Below are positions 1 through 17,895 of a stretch of DNA of 64,000 nucleotides, one piece after another; the first letter of the stretch is position 1; every line of letters starts with the position of its first letter. Location of the stretch: the NCBI GenBank assembly GCA_033239005.1, contig BSQZ01000021.1, positions 7,821,016-7,885,015 of the forward strand, written 5' to 3'. The position numbers were made by a program, and so were the translations under genes. The stretch is from Lamellibrachia satsuma (lineage: Eukaryota; Annelida; Polychaeta; Sabellida; Siboglinidae). The notes below the pieces were generated by a model. It saw only the letters and a program-made list of their open reading frames with translations, had not been told where the DNA came from and searched no databases.

Positions 1-344
1 AAGTTACAATGTAGTTGTTAAACTATTATTTTCCTTGTAACTACATGGGCTAATTAGAGTGATTGCTGGACAAAATCATGATTACATGTTTGATGTAATT
101 TATGTTAATGAGTAGTAAATTATACTTTATAGTTAGAATTAAAACTTAACCCAAACCTAGTGAATGCAGTGCTTTATTGATGATGATGATATGTCAAGTA
201 GGTTTCCTTGAATAACAATGACTCTCCATTTTTATTAGCTTTAATAATTTTTCTGTTGCCATAATTACTGTGGTCTACAGCATGGTTTACTAAGGTTTTC
301 CTTCTCTAGAGTTGGTGAGTCCACAACAAATTACTGATTTACCC

Positions 345-524
345 CCCTCCCCCCGTGTGGGATCTTTTACTTCCCCTGGCATAGAAGGGACCAGGTAGAA
401 GGGACCAATGGGCAATGTGGGGTGAATGACCTTGCCCAAGTTTCAAAATGGCAGCAGGTGGATTCAAACCCCTGTCGTCTTGACTGACAGTCCAATATTC
501 TACCACTGAGCTACCGTACCACAC
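345..524 (-). repeat. tRNA-derived SINE-like copy
   Basis: Read on the minus strand from about 524, the sequence has a Pol III A box (TAGCTCAGTGGTAGAA) and, about 45 nt later, a B box (GGTTTGAATCC), followed by a body that is not tRNA and a G-rich end near 345. The acceptor arms do not pair well, so this is a SINE head and not a functional tRNA gene. The family was not identified. Confidence 0.6.
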
Positions 525-804
525 TTTTTTTCTTACCTGTGTAGTCAAATGCAGCAGACTGTGTGAAGATGTGATGGCTTCATGTTAACATGAAGGACAG
601 TGTCTGGTATCCAGACCCATGTTTTGTTCAAGCCAACTACCAACTGGTATTCATTTGCTGGACTCAGCACTAAAATATCTATTAAATAAAGCAGAGTGAA
701 TACACGGGATAAATGTAACCTGTCGGCAACTAAAAGAAGAAGAAAAACATTAGTGACAAACATTTAACACAGTGTCAGTTTGTGCATGTTAGTCTTACTG
801 TCAC

Positions 805-7601
<6,797 letters not shown>

Positions 7602-8182
7602 GATAATGTAGGCCTAGGCTATGGCTATGCCTAGGCTAGGCTATGTCAATTAAACTTGAGTTGAGTCTTGAATCGATGACTATGTCTATAGGCAAACTGT
7701 TGAATGTGGCCAATCACATCATATAAGTTTCCATCTCTGGATTATTGTTGACAGAGTCACCACACAGCATGATAATGTAGGCCTAGGCTATGGCTATGCC
7801 TAGGCTAGGCTATGTCAATTAAACTTGAGTTGAGTCTTGAATTGATGACTATGTCTATGACTATGTGAAGAGGATCCCGTCTATGTCTATCACTCTAATA
7901 TGTCACTATGTCTATGACTATGATGTCAATGACAATGTCCATAAACTTTTTTCACCAAACCTTGACATTCTAACTGTTCACTGATAGTTAAAACTCTCTG
8001 ACAAGTGTCAGTGATGTGTTACCTTCTGTCGCTGCTCTTCTACAAACCTAAGAGTTACCTGGTTATATCCGGTTATATTGTGGTTATAAAATGCCCCGCC
8101 GCAAAATCCCCAGGCTATAAATAGTGAATTCCGGCTAATAGCGAACTGCCTTATTATAGGCCAATAATATTGGGACGATGCT

Positions 8183-8247
8183 ATTCGCAGAGCAGCTCTG
8201 CGAATTACGGCAAAACATTTTCTTATTCACAGAGCAGCTCTGCGAAT
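8183..8247. repeat. Two perfect short hairpins (11-bp arms, 1-nt loop)
   Basis: At 8183-8205 the arms ATTCGCAGAGC and GCTCTGCGAAT flank a single A. A near copy lies at 8225-8247 and a third, partly degenerate, at 9445-9467. No gene is present around them; they lie in the flank of the foldback repeat family found again near 60.5 kb. Confidence 0.75.
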
Positions 8248-8518
8248 TGCGACACAAGTTATTGTTATTCACAGAATTATGGACTGATTACAGAAACAGT
8301 TATTCTTATCTCTGCGAAATACATATGGTACCCTTAGACCATTACGTACGCTACTCTGAGAGTACGGTAGTCATTCTGCACATGCTTTTTCATTTCCTGC
8401 TACGTGAACCGAATTTTGTAGCACAGTAGAGGAAGGTTGGGACCCCTGTCACACCCCTTACTATAGCATAGGGAATATTATGTTATATATTAATGTATAT
8501 ATGTCAATGTATATTTAT

Positions 8519-8688
8519 GTTTAAAATAGAATTGACATATATCTGATAAGGGCGGGCTATACATAAATGATAAATTTATTGGATTCTCGATAAGCCAGTG
8601 CATGGCTTCCTTGTATCCACTTGCCATCTGGAACTTGTAGTTTGGGATGGCAACTTTGCTAAATCTTGTTATTATTTAATAAAACTCG

Positions 8689-8765
<77 letters not shown>

Positions 8766-8910
8766 AAATATAATTGACATATATCTGATAAGGGCGGGCT
8801 ATACATAAATGATAAAATTGTTGGATTCTCGATAAGCCAACGCATGGCATCCTTGTGTCCACTTGCCATCTGGAACTTTTAGTTTAAGATGGCACTCTTG
8901 AGGAAGGTTT

Positions 8911-8978
<68 letters not shown>

Positions 8979-9130
8979 AACCTTCCTCAAGATTGTAATC
9001 CTAAACTAAAAGTTCCAGATGGCAAGTGGACACAAGGATGTCATGCGTTGGCTTATCGAGAATCCAACAATTTTATCATTTATGTATAGCCCGCCCTTAT
9101 CAGATATATGGCAATTCCATTTTAAACATA
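8519..9130. repeat. Cluster of a foldback MITE-like repeat with (TA)n cores
   Basis: A ~150-bp unit (starting near TATCTGATAAGGGCGGG and containing TTCTCGATAAGCC) occurs at 8519-8670 and 8761-8912, and inverted at 8979-9130. The last two copies form a long palindrome around the (TA)n tract at 8914-8977; another (TA)n lies at 8697-8760. Single arms recur at 11455-11545 and 28815-28945, so the unit is dispersed. No coding capacity. Confidence 0.8.
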
Positions 9131-9424
9131 CTCACACTATATTAGCATTAACACAATCATTTTGATAGATATGTTTCCTCTATCTTATCTTCTTCTTCGG
9201 GGCCGCACGCATTAATGGTCCGGGAAGCATTTCTTCTTAATTAAGTATGCTCATCTAATGCAGTCTGGACAGAATTTCAAGTTTCAGATGTAGCGCCTTC
9301 TTGCAAAAGAAGAGGCTCCATTGTTATGAAATGTAAATCATAGCATATGATACGTTCATAAAAAGCAAAAAAAATACGCAACGCCTCAAGGCAAGCATCG
9401 TCCCAAAACCCCAGATTCCTGCTC

Positions 9425-9870
9425 TACGAATAAGGTTAACTGTGCCGAGCAGAGCAGCTCTGCGAATAGCCAGTGCGATAATATTGTCAACACTGTTGCA
9501 CGCCCTCTTGCGAGTAACACAGGTAGTTTTATGGGACGCCAAAACTAATTTACATGAACATGCTTTTTAATTAGTCCTTGGTGTTATAATGAAGTGGATA
9601 TTTACATGTCTTCGTACGTCTGCCTATGTACTGCTTTTTGCACTGCATGTGGCAAATATGCATATCGACACACACACAGAACGGCGCATTTTTTGGCTGC
9701 TGGGACATGTTTTGATAGCGCCGTAATATATGTTTTATGTTAATGTGCACATTATCCCCCGCAATCATTGTTAGACCAACAGTACCACTAGGGGAGCCAT
9801 GCACGTCAAATGCAACTATAAAGATAATAGTGTAGTGTATCTACGAGCAATAGCCATGAGCAATACATAA
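9425..9870 (+). mobile_element. Left-arm relic of the 60.5-kb foldback family
   Basis: Shares CGCCCTCTTGCGA...GGGACGCC and later segments (GTCTGCCTATGTACTGCT; CACGTCAAATGCAAC) with the element at 60503-62505 in the same order. The outer end carries one of the 11-bp-arm hairpins. No protein is encoded. Confidence 0.6.
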
Positions 9871-9892
9871 TAATCAGACGCCGGAAGACGTC

Positions 9893-10050
<158 letters not shown>

Positions 10051-10059
10051 CACGCACAC

Positions 10060-11029
10060 ATCGAATGGGCCCAGTGTAATTTCCGGTGACACCTTTGCAA
10101 CAGTGCAACCACTTGGTGCACCTCAGCGCGTGCATCCACGTTGGCGAGGTGTCACACAGTCAATGATTTCACTCCCCTCGCCACACATTTTTAGAAGAAT
10201 AGTAAACATAACATGGGCTAGTAGTATGATTTCCATGTCGATGGGTTTATTGTTGTCCACTGTGTTTGTTAAATTACTTATACTTTCACTCAAAAATATT
10301 AAATTGTTTTCATCCTTTTCCATAATTTTTTTTCAGGTAAATTCACAATGGTAAAATTACATTTCGACACGTTCTTTCATGCACGAGTAAGCAAATGTGT
10401 TTACTCTTTAAAAAATCCTCAAGCAAAAAAGCCCCTAGATACATTTCAACCTTGGTTTTTCTTTTAACTGTTTCAATAACACTGTTTTTAATAAGTAATA
10501 GCAAAATTCCTCATAACAGTAAATTGTGGGCACTGCATAAGACACACTCACACAAACTCACAACTCTAAAATGTAATAAAAAATATAGTTTTTTTTTAAA
10601 CAAATGAAATATCTTTGTCGTCATTCAATCGTTTTAATTTGCACAAAAAAAATAATAAGTTAATCTCAATAGCTAAAATGCACGCAACTAGTTGCAATAA
10701 ACGTTGAAAAACAACACCCGGCCGAGTGACGTTGATGGATTTATTTCATTTATTTTCAGTACGACTTTCCATGGATATAGGCTTTAATTCCTCTAGTTTC
10801 CGATGTAACGGGCCCAGAGCACTGACCTATATAATATATTATATAGGTCAGTAGCCCAGTGTAGTCCCGTGCCAAAAGCCTGTAGCCTCTGCAGAAGTAT
10901 GCATTTTGCGCGCAAATGCGCTGGACGACATGCGTGAGCAACGTGACCTCCGGTAACCCGATCAACTTTGACCCCGTGCCAGAAGTATGCAGACACCGCT
11001 GACCCATATAAAAGCCACATTACCTTACC
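10060..11029. other. No recognised gene
   Basis: AT-rich DNA with short open frames only. A 16-bp inverted repeat CTGACCTATATAATAT around 10822-10853 forms a small palindrome; nothing else stands out. Confidence 0.5.
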
Positions 11030-11454
11030 TTATGATACCTTATGACGATTCTGATCGCAGTATCCAGTTGATTCCTCAATGATCAGATCTTCAGAATCAA
11101 ATATTCCGGTTCCATTAGTTATTGTTAAAGGAGATTCATAGTCGTATATTATTGCCTGGGTAGACCAGAATTTGTCTAGTTTGTTTTTAAATGAGTTAAT
11201 TGATCTAGCTTGTATTACAGAGTTTGGGAGACTATCCCATGGTTCAGCCACTCTAAGAGGGAATGCATTTTTTCTTAAATTTATTTTTGCTCTTTGGGTA
11301 AATATTTTAAGGGAGTGTCCTCTATTTCCTGATCTTAGTGTCACATCCTCCCATTTCAGGAGGTTTGGTGCAGATTCATTATCGTACAGTTCGTGCATTA
11401 TTTTATAGACTTCTATCATGTCTCCTGTTAGCCTTCGGTATAAGTAGATGAACA

Positions 11455-11545
11455 TTGTTGGACTCTCGATAAGCCAATGGCTTCCTTGTCCACTTGCCAT
11501 TATGGGCCTTTGGCTTGGGTGGCAAATCTTGTTCAATCTTGTATG
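11455..11545 (-). repeat. Single arm of the foldback MITE-like repeat inside the LINE
   Basis: This segment matches the unit at 8818-8912 (shared GATAAGCCAA and TCCACTTGCCAT blocks). It interrupts the LINE between PTLAY and YRRLTGDMIEV yet keeps an open frame through the insertion on the minus strand. Confidence 0.7.
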
Positions 11546-12011
11546 CTAATGTGGGTAGCTTCAGTAATTTTAGTCTTTCTATGAATGGTAAATCCCTCAT
11601 ACCAGGAAGTTCTTTGGTGGCCCTTCTCTGGACGTTTTCTATTGCTATTTTATGTTTTATCTTATATGGATACCATACTGCTACGGCATATTCTAGGTTA
11701 GATCTAACCCATTGTCTTATATAGTTGCAAGAAAGTGTGTGTGTCTAGGAATTGGAAGGTTCTTCGGATTAATTTTGTCATTTTGGTTGCTTTATTTACC
11801 ACTTGGTTTATGTGATCATCAAGTGACAATTTTGAATCGATAATTACACCTAAGTCGATTTGCTTATTTGTGGTGGCTAGTGAATGTTTAACATTATTAC
11901 TTGTCATGAAATATTAATTTTCACCTATATTATTTTTTTCCAATTTCCATGTGTTTACATTTGTCTGGTGGAATTTTGATAACCATTTGTTGCTCCATTG
12001 TTCTAGGATAC

Positions 12012-12135
12012 TGTAGTGGATGAAAAAACCTATGCTCCCGGTTTCACTGTCAGAGTTCGGAGTTTAATAACTTGTCTTGTGCCGGCGCCATGACCAAACC
12101 ATGCGGTCGTAATAAATACGTTTCAATACATCACA
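12012..12135 (+). repeat. Putative 5' LTR (124 bp)
   Basis: Starts TGTAGTGG and ends CATCACA, with an AATAAA near 12113, and is followed at once by TTTGGCGACGAGG, the same leader block found in the gypsy element at 25.3 kb. Short for an LTR, so it may be truncated at its left end. Confidence 0.55.
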
Positions 12136-12338
12136 TTTGGCGACGAGGATGAAAACTTCATGTCAGGAAGTATACTCTGATTATCAGTGGTCATCACTGC
12201 ACATAGAAGGTTAGCAAAAAGGAAGCCAAAGTTACGCTGAGACTGACGTAATCACAGTTTTCCCGCAAAAGTCACGGAAAACTACAACGCGTCAAATCGG
12301 CTTCACGAAAAACAACAACAGGCGCCAGCATTCAAAAC

Positions 12339-13181
12339 ATGTCACGGCACGGCAACTTGCCGGAGTTTACGGGGAAGGATTGGTCTACCTACCAGGACAG
12401 GTTAGGGTTTTATTTTGAGGCCAATGACATTGACGACGCTGCCGCAAGTAAGCGTCGCGCAATACTTTTAACAGCCGTGGGTGCCGAAACTTATACTTTG
12501 TTCCGCAGCTTGGCATCGCCACGTACGCCGGCTGACCTGACGTACGTTGAACTGTGCAAATTGCTACAAACGCATTTCGAACCGAAATCAAACACAATTT
12601 TGCAACGGTACAACTTCTATTCTGCGTACAGGAAGAAGGAACAATCAATAGGTGACTTTGTAGTCGAACTGAAAAATCTGGCCAGAAACTGTGAGTTTGA
12701 TAAAACGAAGGCTGGTGCGCGGCTGACTGCGCAGTTGATGCTGGAAGAAAATCTGAGGGACCGGTTGTTTTGTGGTGTAGCAGATTCGGCCATTCAACGA
12801 CGATTGTTGGGAGAAGCCGACCTTGATTTCAAAAAGGCTCTACAAATGGCACTTGCCATGGAATCAGCTGCTGTTAAAACTGCTCAGTTAAACGCTGCTG
12901 CACACGACAGTACACCGTGTGTAAACAAAGTGACCGCCCGCAAGCATTCAACGAGAAAGTGGGAGAAGAAACCACCCGCTCAGAATCGTCACAAACCATG
13001 TTTCAGATGTGGCAAAACGTCTCATTCGGCGGACGAATGTCACTACAAGGATGCCCAGTGCCGATATTGTCACAAAGATGGACACATCATGAGCAACTGC
13101 TTCGCAAAACAGAAAGCTGATAAAGGGAAAAGAAACCACACTCATCAGCTGACGGCACCGATACAAGACTGTCCCATCTGA
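12339..13181 (+). CDS. Gag polyprotein of the truncated gypsy element
   Basis: 280 codons. The N-terminal two thirds are a retrotransposon capsid-type domain (LPEFTGKDWSTYQDRL... through FKKALQMALAMESA). The C-terminus has two zinc knuckles: C-x2-C-x4-H-x4-C (CFRCGKTSHSADEC) and a second CRYC...H...C. It aligns along its length with the gag of the element at 22.3-25.5 kb. Intact as a reading frame, but the element has no polymerase. Confidence 0.85.
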   Translation: MSRHGNLPEFTGKDWSTYQDRLGFYFEANDIDDAAASKRRAILLTAVGAETYTLFRSLASPRTPADLTYVELCKLLQTHFEPKSNTILQRYNFYSAYRKKEQSIGDFVVELKNLARNCEFDKTKAGARLTAQLMLEENLRDRLFCGVADSAIQRRLLGEADLDFKKALQMALAMESAAVKTAQLNAAAHDSTPCVNKVTARKHSTRKWEKKPPAQNRHKPCFRCGKTSHSADECHYKDAQCRYCHKDGHIMSNCFAKQKADKGKRNHTHQLTAPIQDCPI

Positions 13182-13989
13182 AAACACTGGAGCGACATAC
13201 AACATGTTCAGTATGACGGGACCAAGTCCAGATCCGATCGTTACCCAAATACAAGTAGATGGGAAGACGCTTAAATCTTGTTGTATATCCTGATCATTTG
13301 TATTTGTTATGGCTCTAAATATTTTAATGTCATCAGCGAACAGAAATCTATTGGATTTAGTTAAATCTGGCAAGTCGTTTCGCATAGAACAAACAGTAAA
13401 GGTCCTAGGACAGATCCCTGCGGTATTCCTGATGTTACTTTGTGCCAGTTTGATTCTTTTCCATTTACCTTTTGTCGTCTATTTGTGATGAATGCCCCAA
13501 TCCAGTTAATTAAATCATTCCTAATGTTAAAACGTTTTAATTTACTTATTAGTCTCGTATGTGGCACGGTATCAAAAGCCTTTTGAAAATCCATATAAAT
13601 AACATCTGTGTAATTACCTTTATCCATTTCTGAGGTCCATTCATCTATTTTAATTAGTTAGAGAACTGTTGATCTGCCAGAGATAAACCATATTGTTTTT
13701 GACTGAACAGACTATTGACTTTCATGTAACTGACGATGTGATTTCTAATAATTACCCCATGATATTGACCTTATTTTGTCAGCGAGCTCGTAACACGAGG
13801 CCTTTTTAAGAAAGTTGTAAGTCATTTGTGATATAACGTCCATACGTCTATCGCAACATTGCATAGAGTTGACTCTTATTTGTGTATTGCAACACGAGGC
13901 CGAGATCACCATCGAGCAGGCCGAGATCACCAAAACAGGCCGACTTCACTAGGGCCCAGATCTCGATAGGCCGAGATCATTATGATTCT

Positions 13990-14190
13990 ATGTATGTATA
14001 ACTTTGCTTTGGCGTTCCATAGTACTAACTCGTGTATTAATCGCAAGAGGGCGAGTTACTGTGTTGACAAATTAAAATAACCGTCGTTATAACCGTGAAA
14101 TAACCATTGTTGTGTATGAAACCAAGGAAGTGTTACAGTTACGTCGACTCGTACTCGGAATCAAATGCTGAAAGAGAACGAGTGAGTAGA
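13990..14190 (-). mobile_element. Right-arm relic of the foldback family
   Basis: Shares TCGCAAGAGGGCG, GTGTTGACAAA, tandem TTATAACC-type motifs, and TGAGTAGAACCCGC with 62390-62610, in the same order and orientation. The bases before it (13865-13985) repeat GGCCGAGATCA several times. Confidence 0.6.
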
Positions 14191-14207
14191 ACCCGCAGTT
14201 AGTAGAT

Positions 14208-14249
14208 GGGGAGCGGTGGTTTAATGGTTAGAGCACCCGCCTGTCGATC

Positions 14250-14254
<5 letters not shown>
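14208..14254 (+). repeat. 5' fragment of a tRNA-derived SINE
   Basis: GAGCGGTGGTTTAATGGTTA followed by GAGCACCCGCCTGTCGA looks like the 5' half of a tRNA-derived head (A-box region and anticodon arm). It is cut off by the (TA)n tail of the adjacent LINE. Confidence 0.45.

Positions 14255-14341
<87 letters not shown>
14252..14341. repeat. (TA)n plus (TATACA)n at the LINE 3' end
   Basis: About 28 TA units followed by five TACATA-type units. Its position directly at the 3' end of the minus-strand LINE suggests it is the element's simple-repeat tail. Confidence 0.85.
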
Positions 14342-14464
14342 AACATACAACACAGTTAATGCAGTAAAGATTTATATGACAGCAGTATTAAGCTGATGAA
14401 TGTATAGATAATTTGACAAATAAAATAAATATCAATAATCTAAATAAATTTGACACACGATTAA

Positions 14465-15702
14465 GGTAGCAGGATCCCATTAAAAATGTGATTTTTTTTT
14501 AATTTGTACATATTTTTTAAAAATGCACTATAGTTGTAGCTTAATTATTGCTAAACAAGTATAAACTTTGGGTTTGCTGTTAGACAGAACAGTGGTGATT
14601 TGTTGAGCATGCAGCAGGCAGTCCTCGCCAGTCTGTATCATGTGGCCGATGATGCGTGGTTCAAATATTCACTTGATCCTGATAACTTTAAACATAAACA
14701 TGGACTTTCCGAAGCAATAGTTCAGCTAATAGATGCAACACTGCTTTCAAAGTGCCTTCATGGACGAACACAAAACAACAATGAGTGTTTAAACAAGCTC
14801 ATTTGTGATCGTTGCAGCAAGGAAGTGTTTGTTGGACACCAGACTGTAGAGGAGGCTGTCTATAGTGCAATTGGACAGTTTAATGATGTCAATGCATCTA
14901 TCCTAAGCTTATTTCAGTACTTGGGGCTGCAGCCAGGGGCATTTACAACTGCACATGCTGTAGGAGCGGACACCATGCGTCTGTACGGCATGAAACACAA
15001 ATCGTCCGAGTCCGCAAAAAAGCGTCGCAAGGTGCTGCGAGCCAAAAGAAAGGGTTTCCAAGATAAAAAAGAACAGGAGGAAATACCTATGAGAGTGGGG
15101 CTCGTGCATGATATGGAGTGTATAAAACAACTCACTGTTTCTGTAGGTTTACATATAGCGCCGTAAGAATGCAGTGCAAAACTTTAAACGCATTTTACTC
15201 AACTATCATTTTTTTGTGAATGTGTTCCACCTTCAAACATGTTATCTCCAACACCATTAAAGATATTGCTCTGATTTTTTCAGCATTGTTTCTTTATATA
15301 ATTGGCTAAGGAATGATGGAACGATTTTGTGTTTAAATGGTGGAATGTGATTTTTTATTAAGCACGAATATTTAATTAGGCGCAAGAATATAAGAAAAAA
15401 TTGTATAAATGTTGTAAAAATATTAAAATTTCTTTTTTGTAATATCTATTTCCCTCAGAATATGCCTTTACGTGTTATCCTTGACTGTTGTTAATTTCAT
15501 ATCCCTGCTGTGTATAGTTAAAGTTTTATCATGTTTGAAAATTGAGCCCCTTTCGACTGTCGCGGCAGCCATATTGTCAGCTAATTAGCATAATTTATTC
15601 CAAAAAAATAACCAAATTTAAACCATGTGCTATTTTATGGTACATCAAGTTAATGACAATATTATATGGTTTTAAAAGTAGTTCAAAAGGGATCCTGCTA
15701 CC
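14465..15702 (+). mobile_element. Kolobok-like DNA transposon, internally deleted, TTAA target duplication
   Basis: Termini GGTAGCAGGATCCC and GGGATCCTGCTACC are perfect 14-bp inverted repeats, each flanked by TTAA (14461-14464 and 15703-15706). TTAA duplications are typical of Kolobok and piggyBac; the encoded protein points to the Mutator-like/Kolobok group. The 1.24-kb copy holds only the C-terminal part of a transposase, so it is non-autonomous. It sits in the 3' region of a LINE. Confidence 0.85.
14600..15166 (+). pseudogene. C-terminal fragment of Mutator-like (Kolobok-type) transposase
   Basis: 188 codons. The segment HGLSEAIVQLIDATLLSKCL, HGRTQNNNECLNKLI and KEVFVGHQTVEEAVYSAI matches what I know as the C-terminal part of 'Mutator-like transposase domain' proteins found in many invertebrate genomes. 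A Lys/Arg-rich tail follows (KHKSSESAKKRRKVLRAKRK). The catalytic N-terminal two thirds are absent, so it cannot be an active enzyme; it could still act as a truncated DNA-binding product if transcribed. Confidence 0.7.
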
Positions 15703-17842
15703 TTAAGATTAGAAAGTAGTCACACACAAAAATACGTAGTGGTGAAGACCAATGATCTGTACCTTTTCTTAAAGGCAAAGACATTAGTGCAATGTTTAAT
15801 ATTCTCATTTAAACAATTCCACATACTTGCACCTTTCACACTGATACACATAGATTTCAATGTTGTTTTGTAATACTTGTAGTTTCAAAGTTATTTTCTT
15901 GGCATGTATTGTGAGCATGAGTGGTATGTACCATTTTAAAACAAGAAAGAATATTATTTGGCATTAATTTATTATATATTTTGTACATTATGACCATGGA
16001 TTTAAAATAAATCAGGTCAAAAATAGTAAGGGCATTAAATTTAAAGAAAGCTGGCTTAGAGTGAGCTCTGTATTCCAATTGACCACACATTTTCATTGCA
16101 CATTTCTGTAAGATCTATACAATGGCTAAATTCTATTTTTGTAAGTGTTCCCCCATATTTCACAATAGCCGATATAAGGTTGTACAAGTGAACAGAGCAG
16201 TCCCGTTCAACAGCCATTTAACATGATGCATTACTGAAAGATTCTTTGCCATTTTAGTATGTATAGTATTCACATGTGAGTTTACAATCAATATAGGCCC
16301 CTATATACCAAGGAACTTAATACAATTTACTTGTTCAATTTTAATATTGTCCATGGAGATATCATATTCACATGGAGCATTTGTGTGTCCAAACACCATG
16401 ACATTTGTTTTTGATAAATTAAGTGAGAGCTTGTTTACTTTAAACCATGTATATAGTTTGTTCATTTCATTTGACACATTTGTACACATTTCCAACAAAT
16501 CACTTCCTTCAATAAAAAAAACTGGTGGCATCAGCAAACAGTATGGACTTTAAAGTGTGAAGAAACATTACATAAGTCATTAACATACATAATAAAAAGA
16601 GTTGGCCCTAGAATTGACCCTTGTGGTACACCACAAGTAACAGTAGAATAACTTGAATTCATACCATTGAAACATACATACTGTTTCCTGTTACCTAAAA
16701 AACTACTGAGCCATTGTTTGGCTACACCCCTAACACCATAATGATCAAGTTTATCAACAAGAATTCTGTGATCCACAGTGTCGAAAGCTTTCTTTAAATC
16801 AATAAAAACACCAATGATAAGCTTTCCCTTATCCATTGCATTTCAAATTTCTTCCACTAATTCCATAATTGCCACAAAAGTGGGCAGACCATACTGATGG
16901 AAATACAATACTTGTTTTTTGCATTTAGAAAATTCATTATCCTGTGGTTGAATATGTTTTCTAGAATCTTAGAAAAATTAGGTAGTAGAGATATAGGCCT
17001 ATAATTGGAGACAATTTGGTCGTTCCCCCACACCTTGTTCTAATGAAGAGTTACATATATCATTATTATTAATGGAGCTAATATATGAGGAATGATTTTT
17101 TTTACTAAACGCATATCAGTGCCATCATAACCTTTAGATGCTTTACTTTTACATTTATGCATAATAGGTAATATTTCATTATCAGTTGCTGGATTCAAAA
17201 ATAATGTTTCTTCCACTCTGTCACCAAAGAAAGACTTAACATTTTTATTACATTTTGGTATACTTTTAGCTAATGTTGGCCCTATGTTAAGTTAACAGAA
17301 TAATTTGTTAATGATTTTCCATGTTTCCTTAATATTTTGTTTACTTTCTTCTAACAGGTTAGAGTAATACTCCTCACAGTGTCTCTAGGTAGATGTGAGT
17401 TTATTCTTATGTGTTTTATATCTACCTTCAGCAACATCGCTTCTTGTTTTTAGGAAATGTTTGTACAGTATATTCTTTTTTTACATGCATTTTTTAATAC
17501 TGAAGTCATCCATGGTTTGTCTCGCTTTTTGTCCTTTCGAGAAATAGTTCTGACAGGAAAACTAACCTCGTAAATATTTTTGACCATTTCGAAAAACTTC
17601 TTATAACTTGAATTAACATCACTGTTTTTCGATATTTTATCCTATGTCATAATTGTTAATATATTGATAAATGCCTGTAATTGTTCTCTGTCGATTGACC
17701 TTGTTTTAAAAGACTGGTTTACAGCCTGATGAAAGTTATCAACATAATCACAAATTTTGAAAACAAGTAAGTGGTCACTTAGATCATTTATGAGTAAACC
17801 ACTAACTGTGGACTTATGGAGTTCTGTTATAAATGTGTTATC

Positions 17843-17895
17843 CTTGTAGGCCTTGTTATCCTTGTAGGCCTTGTTATCCTTGTAGGCCTTGTTAT
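17843..17895. repeat. 18-bp tandem repeat inside the LINE endonuclease
   Basis: Three copies of an 18-bp unit expand the RPTRIT motif of the endonuclease in frame (ITRPTRITRPTRITRPTR on the minus strand). Confidence 0.85.

Larger units (their letters stand above)
12012..13270 (+). mobile_element. Ty3/gypsy element, 5' part only (LTR + gag)
   Basis: Begins with TGTAGTGG and contains an LTR-like end, a primer-binding-like TGGCGACGAGGATG, gag, and the first codons of the protease region. It stops just before the catalytic D-T/S-G would occur; the rest of pol and the 3' LTR are missing. It replaces a point in the LINE where both LINE halves fit together, with no clear target duplication. Confidence 0.8.
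11030..13745 (-). mobile_element. CR1/Jockey-like LINE split by two insertions
   Basis: Minus-strand ORF2 relic. RT core at 13745-13271 has FQKAFDTVPH, SGIPQGSVLGPLLF and FADD; the frame resumes at about 12011 (EQWSNKWLSKF) and runs to the C-terminal region at 11030. The middle is interrupted by a gypsy fragment (12012-13270) and a short repeat (11455-11545). Endonuclease and N-terminus are absent. Stops and frameshifts make it inactive. Confidence 0.85.

Noticed and set aside
345..524. A functional tRNA gene
   Set aside because: A and B boxes are present but acceptor arms do not pair and the unit continues into a non-tRNA body, so it is a SINE.
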